Origin: Pseudomonas sp. B21-048
GTDB taxonomy: Bacteria > Pseudomonadota > Gammaproteobacteria > Pseudomonadales > Pseudomonadaceae
Assembly: GCF_024748615.1 (NCBI RefSeq)
Contig: NZ_CP087168.1
Location: 1,674,001 to 1,738,000, forward strand
Reading direction: 5' to 3'
Length of the DNA: 64,000 nucleotides
A program made the translations under genes and the position numbers. Every line of letters begins with the position of its first letter. The stretch's first letter is position 1. Below, piece by piece: positions 45,901-54,373 of this stretch. The notes under the pieces were generated by a model. It was given only the letters and a program-made list of their open reading frames with translations. It was not told the DNA's origin and made no database searches.

Positions 45901-46163
45901 TCGGCAGTGAAGCCTTCATAGTCCTGGCCACTGAGGGTCAGGTCGAAAGGAGGATAATCCGGAGCCGATGTACCCAGAATCAATTCACGTTTGTTTTTAA
46001 TCCATTGTCGTTGTGAGGTATCCAGTTGGACGTCCGTGAGCCCAGCCGTGGAGCGACTGAGCAGGGTGTAGTGCTCGCTGGCCGTCTGAGCCGCGAGAAC
46101 CGAGGTGCTCAGGCATAATCCCGCGGCCATGAGTATTAGATAATCCTTGAAATGGCTGAGCAT
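42921..46163 (-). CDS. BvgS/RocS-like unorthodox hybrid histidine kinase
   Basis: A membrane sensor kinase of about 1080 residues. Order: signal peptide (ending VLA), two periplasmic solute-binding (Venus flytrap, SBP_bac_3) domains, a transmembrane helix (about 538-558), a short linker without a PAS domain, HisKA (His in [16 protein letters not shown]), HATPase ([19 protein letters not shown]), a receiver (Asp in [13 protein letters not shown]) and an HPt domain (His in [11 protein letters not shown]). This is the BvgS/EvgS/RocS plan minus PAS. A GTG at 46175 overlaps the upstream response-regulator stop (GTGA); I prefer the ATG at 46163 for its signal peptide. The cognate regulator is the gene upstream. 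Confidence 0.9.
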   Translation of the reverse strand: MLSHFKDYLILMAAGLCLSTSVLAAQTASEHYTLLSRSTAGLTDVQLDTSQRQWIKNKRELILGTSAPDYPPFDLTLSGQDYEGFTADYAGILGKAIGLPVKVQRFASRGAAIEALEKGQVDMLGTANGFEANNADIALSKPYAVDQPVLVTREGETRSLTDGLAGMRLSMVYHYLPLDEVRALYPNAIITSYPSYQNAINAVAFGQADVFLGDTISTHYMINKGYLNNIRMANFGKHEAHGFSFAVQKNNPDLLGIINAVLKATPTSERENIAKRWSAGSDILLTDQKLQLSYHEERWLARHPVVRVVVNEALAPLTFFDGNGNFRGVTADLLELIRLRTGLRFEIQRSRSDDEMIEQINNHQADLIAALLPSIQRETTLNFSRPYLENSFVLLTRKAADSPTNLTQLQDKRLAIAQGNPLVDYLRSEFPRINLIETPDTFSAVELLADGQVEGAVNSLVIANYFISSRIFEQSLQISTTIGTRQAAFSLATGRDAKELNAILDKALLSIAPEELGVINNRWRGYSAASQSTWRNYHRVFYQIVISVGVLLLISIAWNAYMRRQIKQRQTAKERADEANRAKSTFLATMSHEIRTPMNAIIGMLELTLKRIDHNHPDRPAIDVAYHSAKDLLELIGDILDIARIESGRLSLSPERVNLAETVASVVRIFDGLAQQKNLGLQLEFSPAKPAADILLDPMRFKQVLSNLISNAIKFTQQGQVRISVALQPTDKPDRVHLQLLVEDSGAGISEQDQQRLFEPFAQADNSGQLSRGGAGLGLVISRHLCEMMGGSLSLSSQPGIGTQVRVSLLLATLPTEWMPEPIEPPIHPSSAPLNVLVVDDHPANRLLMCQQLEFLGHRFTIAAEGKAGFEAWKNQPFDLVIADCNMPIMNGYDMARAIRQHEQHIQRPPCTVLGFTANAQPEERQRCKLAGMDDCLFKPLSLTALSQWVEGITPMVREPAFSLEGLHLLTGGNPTLNQRLLTELLNSNRLDRQALLALSESKDRQSLLDLAHKIKGAARIAQACRLIDSCEALEQACSNRFHHDEVVDCSKSMEHAMLELEQALQQQMARHDKSRMKEH

Positions 46164-46171
46164 CCTGTTTC

Positions 46172-46798
46172 TCACACTAACGCATTACGTTTTGCCATGT
46201 CGATGAGTTCAACCAGGGATTTGGCTTTAAGTTTTTGCATGAGCCGTTTTTTATAAGTGCTGACGGTCTTGTTGCTGAGAAACATACCCTTGGCAATTTC
46301 TTTGTTGGTGCGACCCTGGGCGAAAAGTTGTAATACCATCAGCTCTCGATCGTTAACGGATTTAAACAATTCCAGGTCGGCCCAGCGCGCGTCGTCGCGA
46401 CGGACGGGGTTCAACGCCTGACTGGGGAAATAGTTGTAACCTGATAAGACCGCTTTGATCGCACTCATCAGTTCACTGAGATCTTCTTGTTTGCATACAT
46501 AGCCCGATGCACCGGACTGCATGCAGCGAATACCGAAAAGTGTCGGGCATTGTGCCGTTAGTACCAGTGTTTTCAGGGGTGTGCTCATGGCGTTGAAGCG
46601 AGAGAGCACTTCCAACCCATCCAGTTTCGGAATGCTGATGTCGAGGATAATCAGGTCAGGCATGCATTCGCGAACCATCTGCATTGCATCGACCCCATTG
46701 TCAGTTTCGCCGACGACTTTGTAACCTTCATGTTCCAGCAGCATTCGGACAGCAAGGCGGATGACAGGGTGATCGTCGACAATAAAAACGGAGTTCAT
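46172..46798 (-). CDS. LuxR-type response regulator (BvgA/RocA-like)
   Basis: A 208-residue NarL/FixJ-family regulator. The receiver has DDH, phospho-acceptor Asp in LIILDISIP and Lys in YVCKQED; the helix-turn-helix is [29 protein letters not shown]. It is closest in style to BvgA, EvgA and RocA. Its stop overlaps the possible start of the kinase gene, so both come from one mRNA. The region upstream holds an inverted repeat that could be its own binding site. Confidence 0.9.
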   Translation of the reverse strand: MNSVFIVDDHPVIRLAVRMLLEHEGYKVVGETDNGVDAMQMVRECMPDLIILDISIPKLDGLEVLSRFNAMSTPLKTLVLTAQCPTLFGIRCMQSGASGYVCKQEDLSELMSAIKAVLSGYNYFPSQALNPVRRDDARWADLELFKSVNDRELMVLQLFAQGRTNKEIAKGMFLSNKTVSTYKKRLMQKLKAKSLVELIDMAKRNALV

Positions 46799-46895
46799 AA
46801 TCAAATCCCATACGTACACAAATAAAGCGCGCACCTTAGCTCAGATAGTTGAGGGGCCGCATGAACCGAGGGAGCTATAGCGGCAATATAGGAAA

Positions 46896-46923
46896 AGTCC
46901 TACATCTAAAGAAGAATAGGACT
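46896..46923. promoter_or_regulatory. Inverted repeat upstream of the response-regulator gene
   Basis: AGTCCTA (46896-46902) and TAGGACT (46917-46923) are perfectly complementary across 14 bases; GGTTCTACA follows at 46937-46945. The size and the TCCTA/TTCTA half sites recall the tandem heptads bound by BvgA-type regulators. It lies in the 247-base gap between the response regulator and the stand-alone receiver genes, which otherwise holds no gene. Confidence 0.45.
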
Positions 46924-47045
46924 ACGTACCAACTAGGTTCTACATGAGGAACGGCAAAGTTCGGTAGGGCGCGTCAGGTGGTTGGATACGTTGAGATAGA
47001 GGTGTGATTCTGTACTTTGTTGATGATTTTAGTATGTTTGGGTTT

Positions 47046-47450
47046 TTAGGGTGAGGCCAAGGATAACAAGTTTATCAAGTCTGATTGTTTCAATGGCTTG
47101 ATCAAATAACCGAGCAAGGGCAGTCCATGTTCGCAGGCCATGACTTTAAGTTCATCAAGTTCGAGGGATGTCAGGCAGCTCAGAAGTATTGCCTGTCTGA
47201 TCATTCCCCGGTGACTGGCGTATTCGATCAAGTCGAGGCCTGGAAGGTCTGGCAAGCATTGGTCGCACAGAAGAATATCGAACGGTTGCGCAGCCTTGAG
47301 CATTTGTTGCAAGGCGCCTTTGGCGCTGTCAGTGGCAGTCAGTTGGGTGAAGCCATAACTTTCGAGCAGGTATTGAGTTGCTCTTAGCTGAAAGGGATGA
47401 TCTTCCACCAACAAGATGCGCCAATCATATTTATACGTAGGGATTTTCAT
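47046..47450 (-). CDS. Stand-alone receiver-domain protein, RocR/VieA-like receiver without EAL
   Basis: A 134-residue protein consisting of one receiver domain: acidic pair in LLVEDHPF, phospho-acceptor Asp63 in LLCDQCLPD, Ser in ILLSCL and Lys in YLIKPLKQ. The sequence around GLDLIEYASHRG and the run LDELKVMACEHGLPLLGYL resemble the receiver of RocR/VieA-type EAL phosphodiesterases, but the protein ends where the EAL domain would begin, and no EAL sequence is found downstream. It is upstream of and parallel to the BvgA-like and BvgS-like genes and probably takes phosphate from that kinase. Confidence 0.82.
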   Translation of the reverse strand: MKIPTYKYDWRILLVEDHPFQLRATQYLLESYGFTQLTATDSAKGALQQMLKAAQPFDILLCDQCLPDLPGLDLIEYASHRGMIRQAILLSCLTSLELDELKVMACEHGLPLLGYLIKPLKQSDLINLLSLASP

Positions 47451-47618
47451 GCGTCATCGTTCGAGCAAGGGAAGGTGATTATTTCGCGAGAGGATCGAAC
47501 AATCGATCAGTCAGCTCTGCACAGGGTGTAAGGCGATTCTGTCGATGTTGAAGTACACAAATGTCGAGAAGCTCGATCAACCGTTCAGAAATCTCTGATA
47601 CGGCTGATCGATACGCTT

Positions 47619-48950
47619 CTATCCGTGGCTTGAACGACCGGTCATTTCCAGCGCCATTTCACCGGCATAGCTGTCGGTCATGCCAGCGATGAAATCAATC
47701 ATGCGCAAGAAGGAGGTGTGTAAAGGGCCATGAGGATCGGGCGCATTGTTGCCCAACAGATCGAGTATGCGGCGGTTCTTAAAGGATGGCGTACGGCCAT
47801 TGTGCTGCTCAAGTGCCGCGCCGCAAAAGGCATTGAGCAGGATTTCCAGCGTCGTGTAGGCCCCTATTTCGTGGAGCGTCTTGCGCTTGTCCTGGAAGAT
47901 TTTTTTGCGCGCCATGTCCTTGGCGTTCAAGACGCAGCGTTTGGCGGGGCCATGCATGTGTTCCACCAGGTCTCCCGGCAGTGTGCCAGCCAGCAGCGCG
48001 TCCTGTTGCTCGACGAACGCTCGGGCTGCTGCATTGGTCAGGTGTTCGATGGCTTTGCCCCGCAGGATTGCCAGTTTGCGCCGACGTGAATCCTGTGGAC
48101 CGAGCTGGCGATAGGTTTCAGGGAGGTCGTCGCCCACCAGGTCCAGCAACAGGGACTCGACTTCGGCGTACTCCAACAGCTCCATCTCCAGACCATCTTC
48201 CAGATCGATCAGCGCGTAGCAGATGTCGTCGGCGGCCTCCATCAGGTACACCAGCGGATGACGCGCCCAGCGTTGTTCTTCCAGCTGGGGCAGACCGAGT
48301 TTATAAGCGATCTGCTCCAGCAGAGGCAGTTCGCTTTGATAGCAGCCGAACTTGTGCTTCTTGTAGCCCAATGAGTCGGCATGCCGAGCCGTCCAGGGGT
48401 ATTTCAGGTAGGTGCCCAGCGTGGCGTAGGTCAGCCGGGTCCCCCCTTCGAACTGGTGGTATTCAAGTTGGGTGAGCACCCGGAAACCTTGAGCATTGCC
48501 TTCAAAATTGAGGAAGTCATCGCGTTCGGCTTCGCTCATCGCATCCAGCCAGCCACGACCTGCGGCTTGCTGGAACCAGTGGCGAATGGCGTCCTCGCCG
48601 GAATGACCGAAAGGCGGATTACCAATGTCATGGGCCAGGCAGGCCGATTGCACCACCATTCCCAAGTCGCTTGGTTCGCACCAGTCGGGCAGGGCGCTGC
48701 GGATGGTTTCACCGACGCGCATGCCCAGCGAGCGGCCGACACAGCTGACCTCCAGCGAGTGGGTCAGGCGCGTGTGGATGTGATCGTTGCTGGAAACTGG
48801 ATGAACTTGGGTCTTGCGCCCGAGACGGCGAAACGCGCCCGAGAAAATGATGCGGTCGTGGTCTTTATGGAAAGGGCTGCGGCCGAGTTCTTCCGGGCTG
48901 TGCACAGGCTTTCCGAGGCGTTCGCGGGTAAGCAGGGTTTGCCAATCCAA
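47619..48950 (-). CDS. dGTPase family triphosphohydrolase (Dgt-like)
   Basis: A 443-residue HD-domain hydrolase converting dNTPs (classically dGTP) to nucleoside and triphosphate. The HD motif is in [18 protein letters not shown], with further ligands in [11 protein letters not shown] and [18 protein letters not shown]. The length fits the dGTPase-like subfamily rather than E. coli Dgt (505). The start is a TTG at 48950, nine bases after GGAG. No other start fits the conserved N-terminus. Confidence 0.9.
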   Translation of the reverse strand: MDWQTLLTRERLGKPVHSPEELGRSPFHKDHDRIIFSGAFRRLGRKTQVHPVSSNDHIHTRLTHSLEVSCVGRSLGMRVGETIRSALPDWCEPSDLGMVVQSACLAHDIGNPPFGHSGEDAIRHWFQQAAGRGWLDAMSEAERDDFLNFEGNAQGFRVLTQLEYHQFEGGTRLTYATLGTYLKYPWTARHADSLGYKKHKFGCYQSELPLLEQIAYKLGLPQLEEQRWARHPLVYLMEAADDICYALIDLEDGLEMELLEYAEVESLLLDLVGDDLPETYRQLGPQDSRRRKLAILRGKAIEHLTNAAARAFVEQQDALLAGTLPGDLVEHMHGPAKRCVLNAKDMARKKIFQDKRKTLHEIGAYTTLEILLNAFCGAALEQHNGRTPSFKNRRILDLLGNNAPDPHGPLHTSFLRMIDFIAGMTDSYAGEMALEMTGRSSHG

Positions 48951-49100
48951 GGCTGGTTTCTCCTTCGGGTGATTGATGCCCTAGCTTCCCGGTTCAAACG
49001 GGTCCCTGCAAGGGGAGCCAGGGTTTATTGACGTTTGGTTCGTGACCAACCGTCAACAAGCCTTGGAAACCTGGTCAAGCATGCAGCCAGAAAAGACAGA

Positions 49101-49442
49101 TCAATGTTTTCGCGAAGAGTTCTGCATGATCAGCTTGATCAGTGGCCCCAGCGTGATGCCCAGGCGAGCCAGTCGAGTCAGGCTGCCAATACCGCCACCC
49201 TTGGCACCCTTGCCGGTCAGAAAACCCAGCCCGATCACGGCCGCGATGCCCCAGAGCGGGGCGTGTTTGATGCCGAGGCCATCTTGCAGGTTTTGCGTCA
49301 TGCCACGCACGCGTTGCAACGGGTGCAGCAGGTTTTGGGATTCGTGGCGAATTTCCTGGCGATGCATTTCCATGCGCAGGCGGATCAGGGCCTTGCGCAT
49401 TTCCGTGCGCGAGCTGTTGCGGGGAAGTTCAGACATGCTCAT
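49101..49442 (-). CDS. YqjK-like hypothetical protein
   Basis: A 113-residue protein with a basic, helical N-terminus (MRKALIRLRMEMHRQEIRHESQ) and a hydrophobic Gly-rich stretch (about 63-85). It is the third gene of an elaB/yqjD-yqjE-yqjK-like operon, and the comparison to YqjK rests on that position and on its basic N-terminus. Its ATG overlaps the TGA of the YqjE-like gene. A second ATG two codons later is possible. A 12-base-arm hairpin with one mismatch (49029-49057) lies beyond its 3' end. Confidence 0.65.
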   Translation of the reverse strand: MSMSELPRNSSRTEMRKALIRLRMEMHRQEIRHESQNLLHPLQRVRGMTQNLQDGLGIKHAPLWGIAAVIGLGFLTGKGAKGGGIGSLTRLARLGITLGPLIKLIMQNSSRKH

Positions 49443-49828
49443 GGCAACAGACGCTCCCGATCATTGGCCAACTCTTCCAGGGTGCCATGGAAGGGCGAGG
49501 ATTCATCGAAAATCGCTGCTCTCAAGCGCATCGCACAGAACAACGCTGCGAGGGTATAGAACACACAGAGGCCGATGATTGCTGCCAGACGATAGGTGTC
49601 CCAAAACAGGATCAACACCAGCGTCGACAAGCCCACCAGCAATAACAAGGCAAAGACCAGCGTCAGGCCTGCAAACAGCAACAGGCTGACGGTGCGTGCT
49701 TTTTGTTCCTGCAATTCAATGCCGAACAGTTCGACATGACTGTGCAGCAGTCCAAGAAATGCGGCGCCGAGGCGTCGCGGTGATGAGCCGGTGCCCGTCG
49801 CGGACGGGCCGGGTTCGCCGATTGCCAT
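49439..49828 (-). CDS. YqjE-like (phage holin superfamily) inner-membrane protein
   Basis: A 129-residue protein with two long transmembrane helices (about 46-72 and 78-100) and the conserved N-terminal LGLLHSHVELFGIELQEQK of the Holin_3_6/YqjE family. Despite the name these are chromosomal stress-related membrane proteins, not phage lysis proteins. It starts one base after the upstream stop codon. Confidence 0.85.
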   Translation of the reverse strand: MAIGEPGPSATGTGSSPRRLGAAFLGLLHSHVELFGIELQEQKARTVSLLLFAGLTLVFALLLLVGLSTLVLILFWDTYRLAAIIGLCVFYTLAALFCAMRLRAAIFDESSPFHGTLEELANDRERLLP

Positions 49829-49829
49829 A

Positions 49830-50144
49830 TCAGCGCCGAGTGGCCAGCAGGCCGATCAGGAAACCCACGCCAGCCGCGATTCCGACCGATTGCCATGGGT
49901 TGGCCTGGACGTAATCTTCCGTGGCGGTGACAGCGGCTTTGCCGCGCTCGCGAACAGAATCTTCGGTCAATCTCAGGGTTTCGCGCGCGCGCAGCAGACT
50001 GTCATGGATCTGCTGGCGCAACTCGTCGGCCTGATCGCCAGCCAGGGATTTGGTGTGTTCCAACAACCGTTCGGTGTCGGTAACCAGCGTTTGAAAATCT
50101 TCCATCAGAACTTCTTGAGCAGTCTTTGCTGTGGTGCGTGCCAT
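49830..50144 (-). CDS. ElaB/YqjD-family (DUF883) membrane-anchored ribosome-binding protein
   Basis: A 104-residue protein with a long amphipathic helix (about 10-75) and a C-terminal transmembrane helix with Gly-rich motif NPWQSVGIAAGVGFLIGLLATRR-like end. In E. coli ElaB, YqjD and YgaM tether ribosomes to the inner membrane in stationary phase. GGAGATCACC precedes the ATG at 50144; the frame extends 26 codons upstream without support. It heads the three-gene unit. Confidence 0.87.
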   Translation of the reverse strand: MARTTAKTAQEVLMEDFQTLVTDTERLLEHTKSLAGDQADELRQQIHDSLLRARETLRLTEDSVRERGKAAVTATEDYVQANPWQSVGIAAGVGFLIGLLATRR

Positions 50145-50448
50145 TGGTGATCTCCATGAGTGGCTTGTGAAGCGTTCGAGTATGAGCCTTGCGGGAAGGT
50201 TCAGTACAAATGACTGGTACAACTTTTGCTATGTCGTGGTGCGTTGACCGGCGCCGATGCGCTGTTGCCGGGCATGATTTCAGAAAAACCTTAACTCAAA
50301 TAATCAAAACTTGCGCAAAGGCTCCGGTCTGATACGCCAAAGCGGTTCATCCTGATCAGTACGAGGGGATGAATGAGCTGCAACTTGGTGCATCGATAGT
50401 CCGAGCGAGCTTCTTTGGTGCTTTTTTAACCTTCAGGTCTGCCCATCC
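50145..50448. other. Divergent control region between elaB-like and ammonium-transporter genes
   Basis: A 304-base gap without a gene. It contains a sigma-54-type sequence at 50215-50230 pointing at the ammonium-transporter gene; nothing else stands out. A short reading frame beginning at 50369 overlaps the transporter start in another frame and is not supported. Confidence 0.5.
50215..50230 (+). promoter_or_regulatory. Candidate sigma-54 (RpoN) promoter for the ammonium transporter gene
   Basis: TGGTAC-AACTT-TTGCT matches the -24/-12 consensus TGGCAC-N5-TTGCW at all but one position, with exactly ten bases between GG and GC. It lies 219 bases upstream of the amt start codon, giving a leader of about 205 bases. 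Control by NtrC under nitrogen limitation would fit the gene. Confidence 0.5.
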
Positions 50449-51657
50449 ATGGAAAATCTGCAAAGTGCTGTGGACAGTCTGGTTCATAGCTCCAACACAT
50501 TGTTCATCCTTATCGGTGCGGTCATGGTCCTGGCCATGCATGCCGGTTTTGCCTTTCTGGAGGTGGGTACGGTTCGACAAAAGAACCAGGTCAACGCCCT
50601 GTCGAAGATCCTCAGCGACTTCGCCATTTCGACCCTGGCCTACTTCTTTATAGGCTATTGGATTTCTTATGGGGTCACTTTCATGCAACCGGCGGCGGTG
50701 ATTACTGCCGATCATGGCTATGGACTGGTGAAGTTTTTCTTTCTGCTGACCTTTGCTGCGGCAATACCGGCAATCATTTCCGGCGGCATCGCCGAGCGCG
50801 CCCGATTCGTCCCGCAGTTGTGTGCGACGGCACTGATCGTGGCGTTTATCTATCCCTTCTTCGAAGGCATGATCTGGAATGGCAATTTTGGTCTGCAAGC
50901 CTGGCTGCTGGAACGCTTTGGCGCCAGTTTCCATGACTTCGCAGGCTCCGTGGTGGTTCACGCCGTGGGCGGCTGGCTGGCACTTGCGGCGGTATTGTTG
51001 CTCGGACCGAGGCAAGGTCGTTATCGCGATGGAAAGCTGGTGGCGTTCGCGCCGTCGAGCATTCCCTTTCTGGCGTTGGGTTCGTGGATCCTGATAGTCG
51101 GCTGGTTCGGCTTCAACGTGATGAGTGCTCAGACGCTGCAAGGGGTCAGTGGGCTGGTGGCAGTGAATTCGTTGATGGCCATGGTTGGCGGCACAGTGGC
51201 GGCGTTGGTGGTCGGACGCAATGACCCGGGTTTTCTGCATAACGGCCCGCTGGCCGGACTGGTAGCGATCTGCGCCGGATCGGATCTGATGCACCCGGTG
51301 GGCGCATTGGTGACCGGTGCCATCGCCGGAGCTCTGTTTGTCTGGTGCTTTACCGCGGCTCAGGGCAAATGGCGTATCGACGATGTGCTGGGCGTCTGGC
51401 CTTTGCATGGACTGTGCGGTGTCTGGGGCGGGATCGCTTGCGGCATCTTCGGTCAAACCGCCTTGGGTGGTTTGGGGGGCGTGAGCCTGATCAGTCAGTT
51501 GATCGGCACTTCTCTGGGAGTGATCGTGGCGCTGGGTGGCGGTTTTGCGGTGTATGGCGCGATCAAGACGTTCCATGGTCTGCGCTTGAGCCAGGAAGAG
51601 GAGTATTACGGCGCAGACTTGTCGGTGCACAAGATCGGTGCCGTAAGTCAGGATTGA
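50449..51657 (+). CDS. amtB: Ammonium transporter (Amt family)
   Basis: A 402-residue channel with eleven predicted transmembrane helices that moves ammonium across the inner membrane. Family segments: AGFAFLEVGTVRQKNQVN, the central FEGMIWNG, DFAGSVVVHAVGGWLAL, and GALVTGAIAGALFVW. It lacks the N-terminal signal-like helix of E. coli AmtB, and no glnK is adjacent, so it may be the second, glnK-independent Amt that many pseudomonads carry. It converges on the antiporter gene with a one-base gap. Confidence 0.92.
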   Translation: MENLQSAVDSLVHSSNTLFILIGAVMVLAMHAGFAFLEVGTVRQKNQVNALSKILSDFAISTLAYFFIGYWISYGVTFMQPAAVITADHGYGLVKFFFLLTFAAAIPAIISGGIAERARFVPQLCATALIVAFIYPFFEGMIWNGNFGLQAWLLERFGASFHDFAGSVVVHAVGGWLALAAVLLLGPRQGRYRDGKLVAFAPSSIPFLALGSWILIVGWFGFNVMSAQTLQGVSGLVAVNSLMAMVGGTVAALVVGRNDPGFLHNGPLAGLVAICAGSDLMHPVGALVTGAIAGALFVWCFTAAQGKWRIDDVLGVWPLHGLCGVWGGIACGIFGQTALGGLGGVSLISQLIGTSLGVIVALGGGFAVYGAIKTFHGLRLSQEEEYYGADLSVHKIGAVSQD

Positions 51658-51658
51658 A

Positions 51659-53371
51659 TTACTGTTCCTCATCGTCAGCGCCAGGGTAAAAACCGTGTAG
51701 CAGGCGATAGCGGTCATGCCGTACCTGGTCAACCCGGTCTTGCACCTGCTGGCCGGGTATGCCCAGCATGATCAGTGCGTGGGAGGCGAGCATCAGGCTC
51801 GACTCCAGCAACTCGGGGACGACTTCGCTGGCACCGGCCGCCTTCAACTCGGCCAACTGACTGTCGTCCCGTGTGCGCACCAGGATCGGCACGTTCGGGT
51901 TGAACCGGCGTGCCTCCTTGAGTATCAACAGCGCGATGTCCGTTTTGTCCACGGCAACCACCAGCAGCCTGGCGCGTTCCAGCCCTATCGCAACCAGCAG
52001 TTCGCCGCGACGTGAATCGCCGTAATGAACACAGCTTTCATTGACGGCTGCTTCCTGAACCCGAACCGGGTCGGTGTCCAGCGCTATATAGGATTGATGA
52101 ACATGACGCAGGAAGCGCCCGATGGACTGACCTACGCGACCATAGCCACAAATCACTACGTGATTGTGCAAGCCTGCGTTGAGCGCGCTGATTTCTTCGA
52201 GTTCGGCTTCTTCGTTGGGCTTGCGGTGCAGGCGGGTGGCGATGTGGGGAGCGGCGCGCAGCAGTAAAGGCGTCGCCAGCATCGAGCAGAAAGTGGCGGC
52301 CAACAGCAGGCCACCAAGATCGGCGGGCATCAGTTTGTTCTGCTGCATCTGCGCCATCAGGGCAAAGCAGAATTCACCTCCCTGAGCCAACGCCAGACCG
52401 CTGCGCCAGGCGGTTTCGCCATCGCTGCCGCGCCATTTGACCAGCAGCGCGACCACAGTGCCTTTGATCAGCAGCAACCCCAGCGTCAGACCGAGAATCG
52501 GCAGGCCGTGGCTGACGAACAGCCGCAAGTCGATCAGCATGCCGATACTGACAAAGAACACCCCGAGCAGAATGTCCCGGAACGGACGGATGTCTGCCTC
52601 GATCTGATGTCGGTAATGGCTTTCTCCCAACAACATACCGGCGAGAAACGCGCCCAGGGCAGGGGAGAGGCCGAGAAGGTGAGTCAGCCAGGCCGTCAGC
52701 AGAACGATCACCAGCGCCAACAGCACGAACAGCTCAGCGGACCGTGATGCGGCGACTTCATGGAACAGCCGTGGCAGAAGCCAGCGACTGACCAGCAGCA
52801 AACCGATAAACAGCATCAGGGTCTTGCCCAGCGTCAACGGCAGCGCCCAATACCAGGCCTGATCGCTGGTACCGGCGAACACCGGCACCAGGGTCAGCAG
52901 CAACACCGCGACCACGTCCTGGAACAGCAGCACGGCAATGGCATTCTGACCGTGACTACTATAAATCTCACCGAGACTGCTCAACTCCTTGCTGACAATG
53001 GCGGTGGACGACAGCGCCAAACCGGTACCGAGTAACAGTGCAGGCGTGGTCGGCATGCCGAACAGCACCAGCAAAACTCCCAGCACAATCCCGGAACCCA
53101 GGACTTGCAGGCTGCCCAGGCCAAATACCACCTGGCGCAGGGCGAGCATTTTCGACAGGGAAAACTCAAGCCCGAGGGAGAACAGCAAGAACACCACGCC
53201 CAACTCGGCAAGGTCGGGTAACTCTTCGCTTTCATTCACCCAGTTGAACGCTGTCGGCCCAATCATCAGCCCCACGCACAGGTAGCCCAGTACCGGTGGC
53301 AAGCGCAGGCGCTGGAATAGGGCAATCACCACCAGAGAGGCGGTGAAGATGATCAACAGATTGGCGAACAC
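51659..53371 (-). CDS. Monovalent cation:proton antiporter, CPA2 family (KefB/KefC-like)
   Basis: A 570-residue protein with about 12 transmembrane helices (to about residue 375) and a cytoplasmic RCK/TrkA-N domain with nucleotide motif ICGYGRVGQSIGRFLR followed by IALDTDPVRVQ. The membrane domain has the conserved ALSSTAIVSKEL and FFVSIGMLIDL. It would exchange K+ or Na+ for protons. It lacks the N-terminal glutathione-sensing signature I would need to call it KefC. GTG start with GGAG eight bases upstream. Confidence 0.9.
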   Translation of the reverse strand: MFANLLIIFTASLVVIALFQRLRLPPVLGYLCVGLMIGPTAFNWVNESEELPDLAELGVVFLLFSLGLEFSLSKMLALRQVVFGLGSLQVLGSGIVLGVLLVLFGMPTTPALLLGTGLALSSTAIVSKELSSLGEIYSSHGQNAIAVLLFQDVVAVLLLTLVPVFAGTSDQAWYWALPLTLGKTLMLFIGLLLVSRWLLPRLFHEVAASRSAELFVLLALVIVLLTAWLTHLLGLSPALGAFLAGMLLGESHYRHQIEADIRPFRDILLGVFFVSIGMLIDLRLFVSHGLPILGLTLGLLLIKGTVVALLVKWRGSDGETAWRSGLALAQGGEFCFALMAQMQQNKLMPADLGGLLLAATFCSMLATPLLLRAAPHIATRLHRKPNEEAELEEISALNAGLHNHVVICGYGRVGQSIGRFLRHVHQSYIALDTDPVRVQEAAVNESCVHYGDSRRGELLVAIGLERARLLVVAVDKTDIALLILKEARRFNPNVPILVRTRDDSQLAELKAAGASEVVPELLESSLMLASHALIMLGIPGQQVQDRVDQVRHDRYRLLHGFYPGADDEEQ

Positions 53372-53580
53372 AAAAAGCTCCGGTAAGGGGTCTGGCTACT
53401 CAAGCGTAGAGGCAAAAAAGAAACGAGCATCGCGCAAAGGGCAGTTGAAGCGAATGATTTGCGTCAGGAGTTTGCCGAAATCTCTTGAAATCAGCCATTG
53501 CTCGGACAGGTGGGGCATCGGCTCGACTGCTTTGGATAGCGGGCCTAGAATGAGCGCTTACTTCGATGGGTCTTGTCGTC

Positions 53581-53817
53581 ATGCTTCCTGAATGTCAGCT
53601 GTTCGGCACCCTTGGTTGCCATCTCTGTGAAGTCGCCGAAGCCATGCTGATGGAATTTGTCGAGCGTGGTTTGTTGGTGGAGCTGGTGGATATCGCTGAG
53701 GACGAAACGTGGTTCGAAGCTTACAGTCTGCGTATTCCGGTGTTGCGTCGGGTCGATACCGGCGCTGAGCTGGGCTGGCCGTTCGGTGCCGATGAAGTGG
53801 TGGCGTTCCTGCGGTAG
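53581..53817 (+). CDS. Glutaredoxin-family protein (DUF836-like)
   Basis: A 78-residue thioredoxin-fold protein with active-site CxxC at Cys13/Cys16 (GTLGCHLCEVAE), the cis-Pro region RIPVLRR and a C-terminal FGADEVVAFL. It matches the small glutaredoxin-like proteins once called DUF836. It probably exchanges disulfides or binds Fe-S. An in-frame ATG at 53566 is an alternative start; neither has a strong ribosome site. The next gene downstream has its own LexA-type operator. Confidence 0.82.
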   Translation: MLPECQLFGTLGCHLCEVAEAMLMEFVERGLLVELVDIAEDETWFEAYSLRIPVLRRVDTGAELGWPFGADEVVAFLR

Positions 53818-53891
53818 GGGGGACGGCGACAGTGTTCCCGCGTGTCGAACTTTATGATTGATACCTTGGCTAAACCGATGTTATTCGGATA

Positions 53892-53907
53892 CTGTATGCG
53901 TATACAG
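53892..53907. promoter_or_regulatory. LexA (SOS) box
   Basis: CTGTATGCGTATACAG fits the gammaproteobacterial LexA consensus CTG-N10-CAG with six-base perfectly complementary outer arms (CTGTAT/ATACAG). It lies 75 bases upstream of the next gene on the plus strand, and a TATACA within it could serve as part of a -10 element. Confidence 0.75.
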
Positions 53908-53981
53908 TTATTCCGATTGCCTGCCATGCTTTTCCCTGTTTCGGGTTTGGCAGCCGATCCCGGACGTCAGAGGGATGAACC

Positions 53982-54302
53982 TTGGTCAATGTCGAGCAAT
54001 TGAAGAACAGCGTGAACCGGATGTCGGCGGACGTGGTGCGTGAGGCCGTCCTCGAATTGCGTTTGGATGGCCTGGTCACGGAGGGAAAAACGCCCTTCAA
54101 CAAATTGCATTTCAATACCTGTTTCGCCGAAATCGAAGCCTTGTTCCAGCGTGCGGGCTATCACCGGGAGCTAGATGTCGTGGGCTATCAGGGTTTGTTG
54201 TATGCGCTTTATGATCCGGGGCGCTGGGAAGCGGTCGATGTGCTGCGCTGGCTCAAGGAGTACACCGAAGCGGCCGCACGCACGCAGTCGATACCGGCCT
54301 GA
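53982..54302 (+). CDS. Conserved protein of unknown function, predicted SOS-controlled
   Basis: A 106-residue soluble, acidic protein, mostly helical by appearance (QLKNSVNRMSADVVREAVLEL and WLKEYTEAAARTQ). I recognise no domain, catalytic motif or membrane segment. The start is TTG, seven bases after GAGGGAT; no ATG or GTG fits the frame nearby. The LexA box upstream predicts induction by DNA damage. It is followed 71 bases later by a pseudouridine synthase gene. Confidence 0.72.
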   Translation: MVNVEQLKNSVNRMSADVVREAVLELRLDGLVTEGKTPFNKLHFNTCFAEIEALFQRAGYHRELDVVGYQGLLYALYDPGRWEAVDVLRWLKEYTEAAARTQSIPA

Positions 54303-54373
54303 GGATTCTCTTCTAGGTTCGTTCCTGCCATTGTTGGATAATGCCGCCTGCATTGAGGGTTAGAGCTTTTCGT

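Noticed and set aside
49439..49828. Holin annotation as a sign of prophage
   Set aside because: It sits in an ElaB-YqjE-YqjK-like chromosomal operon and no other phage gene is nearby.
50356..51732. A 458-codon minus-strand frame
   Set aside because: Antisense to the ammonium transporter gene, Gln/His/Arg-rich, no ribosome site.
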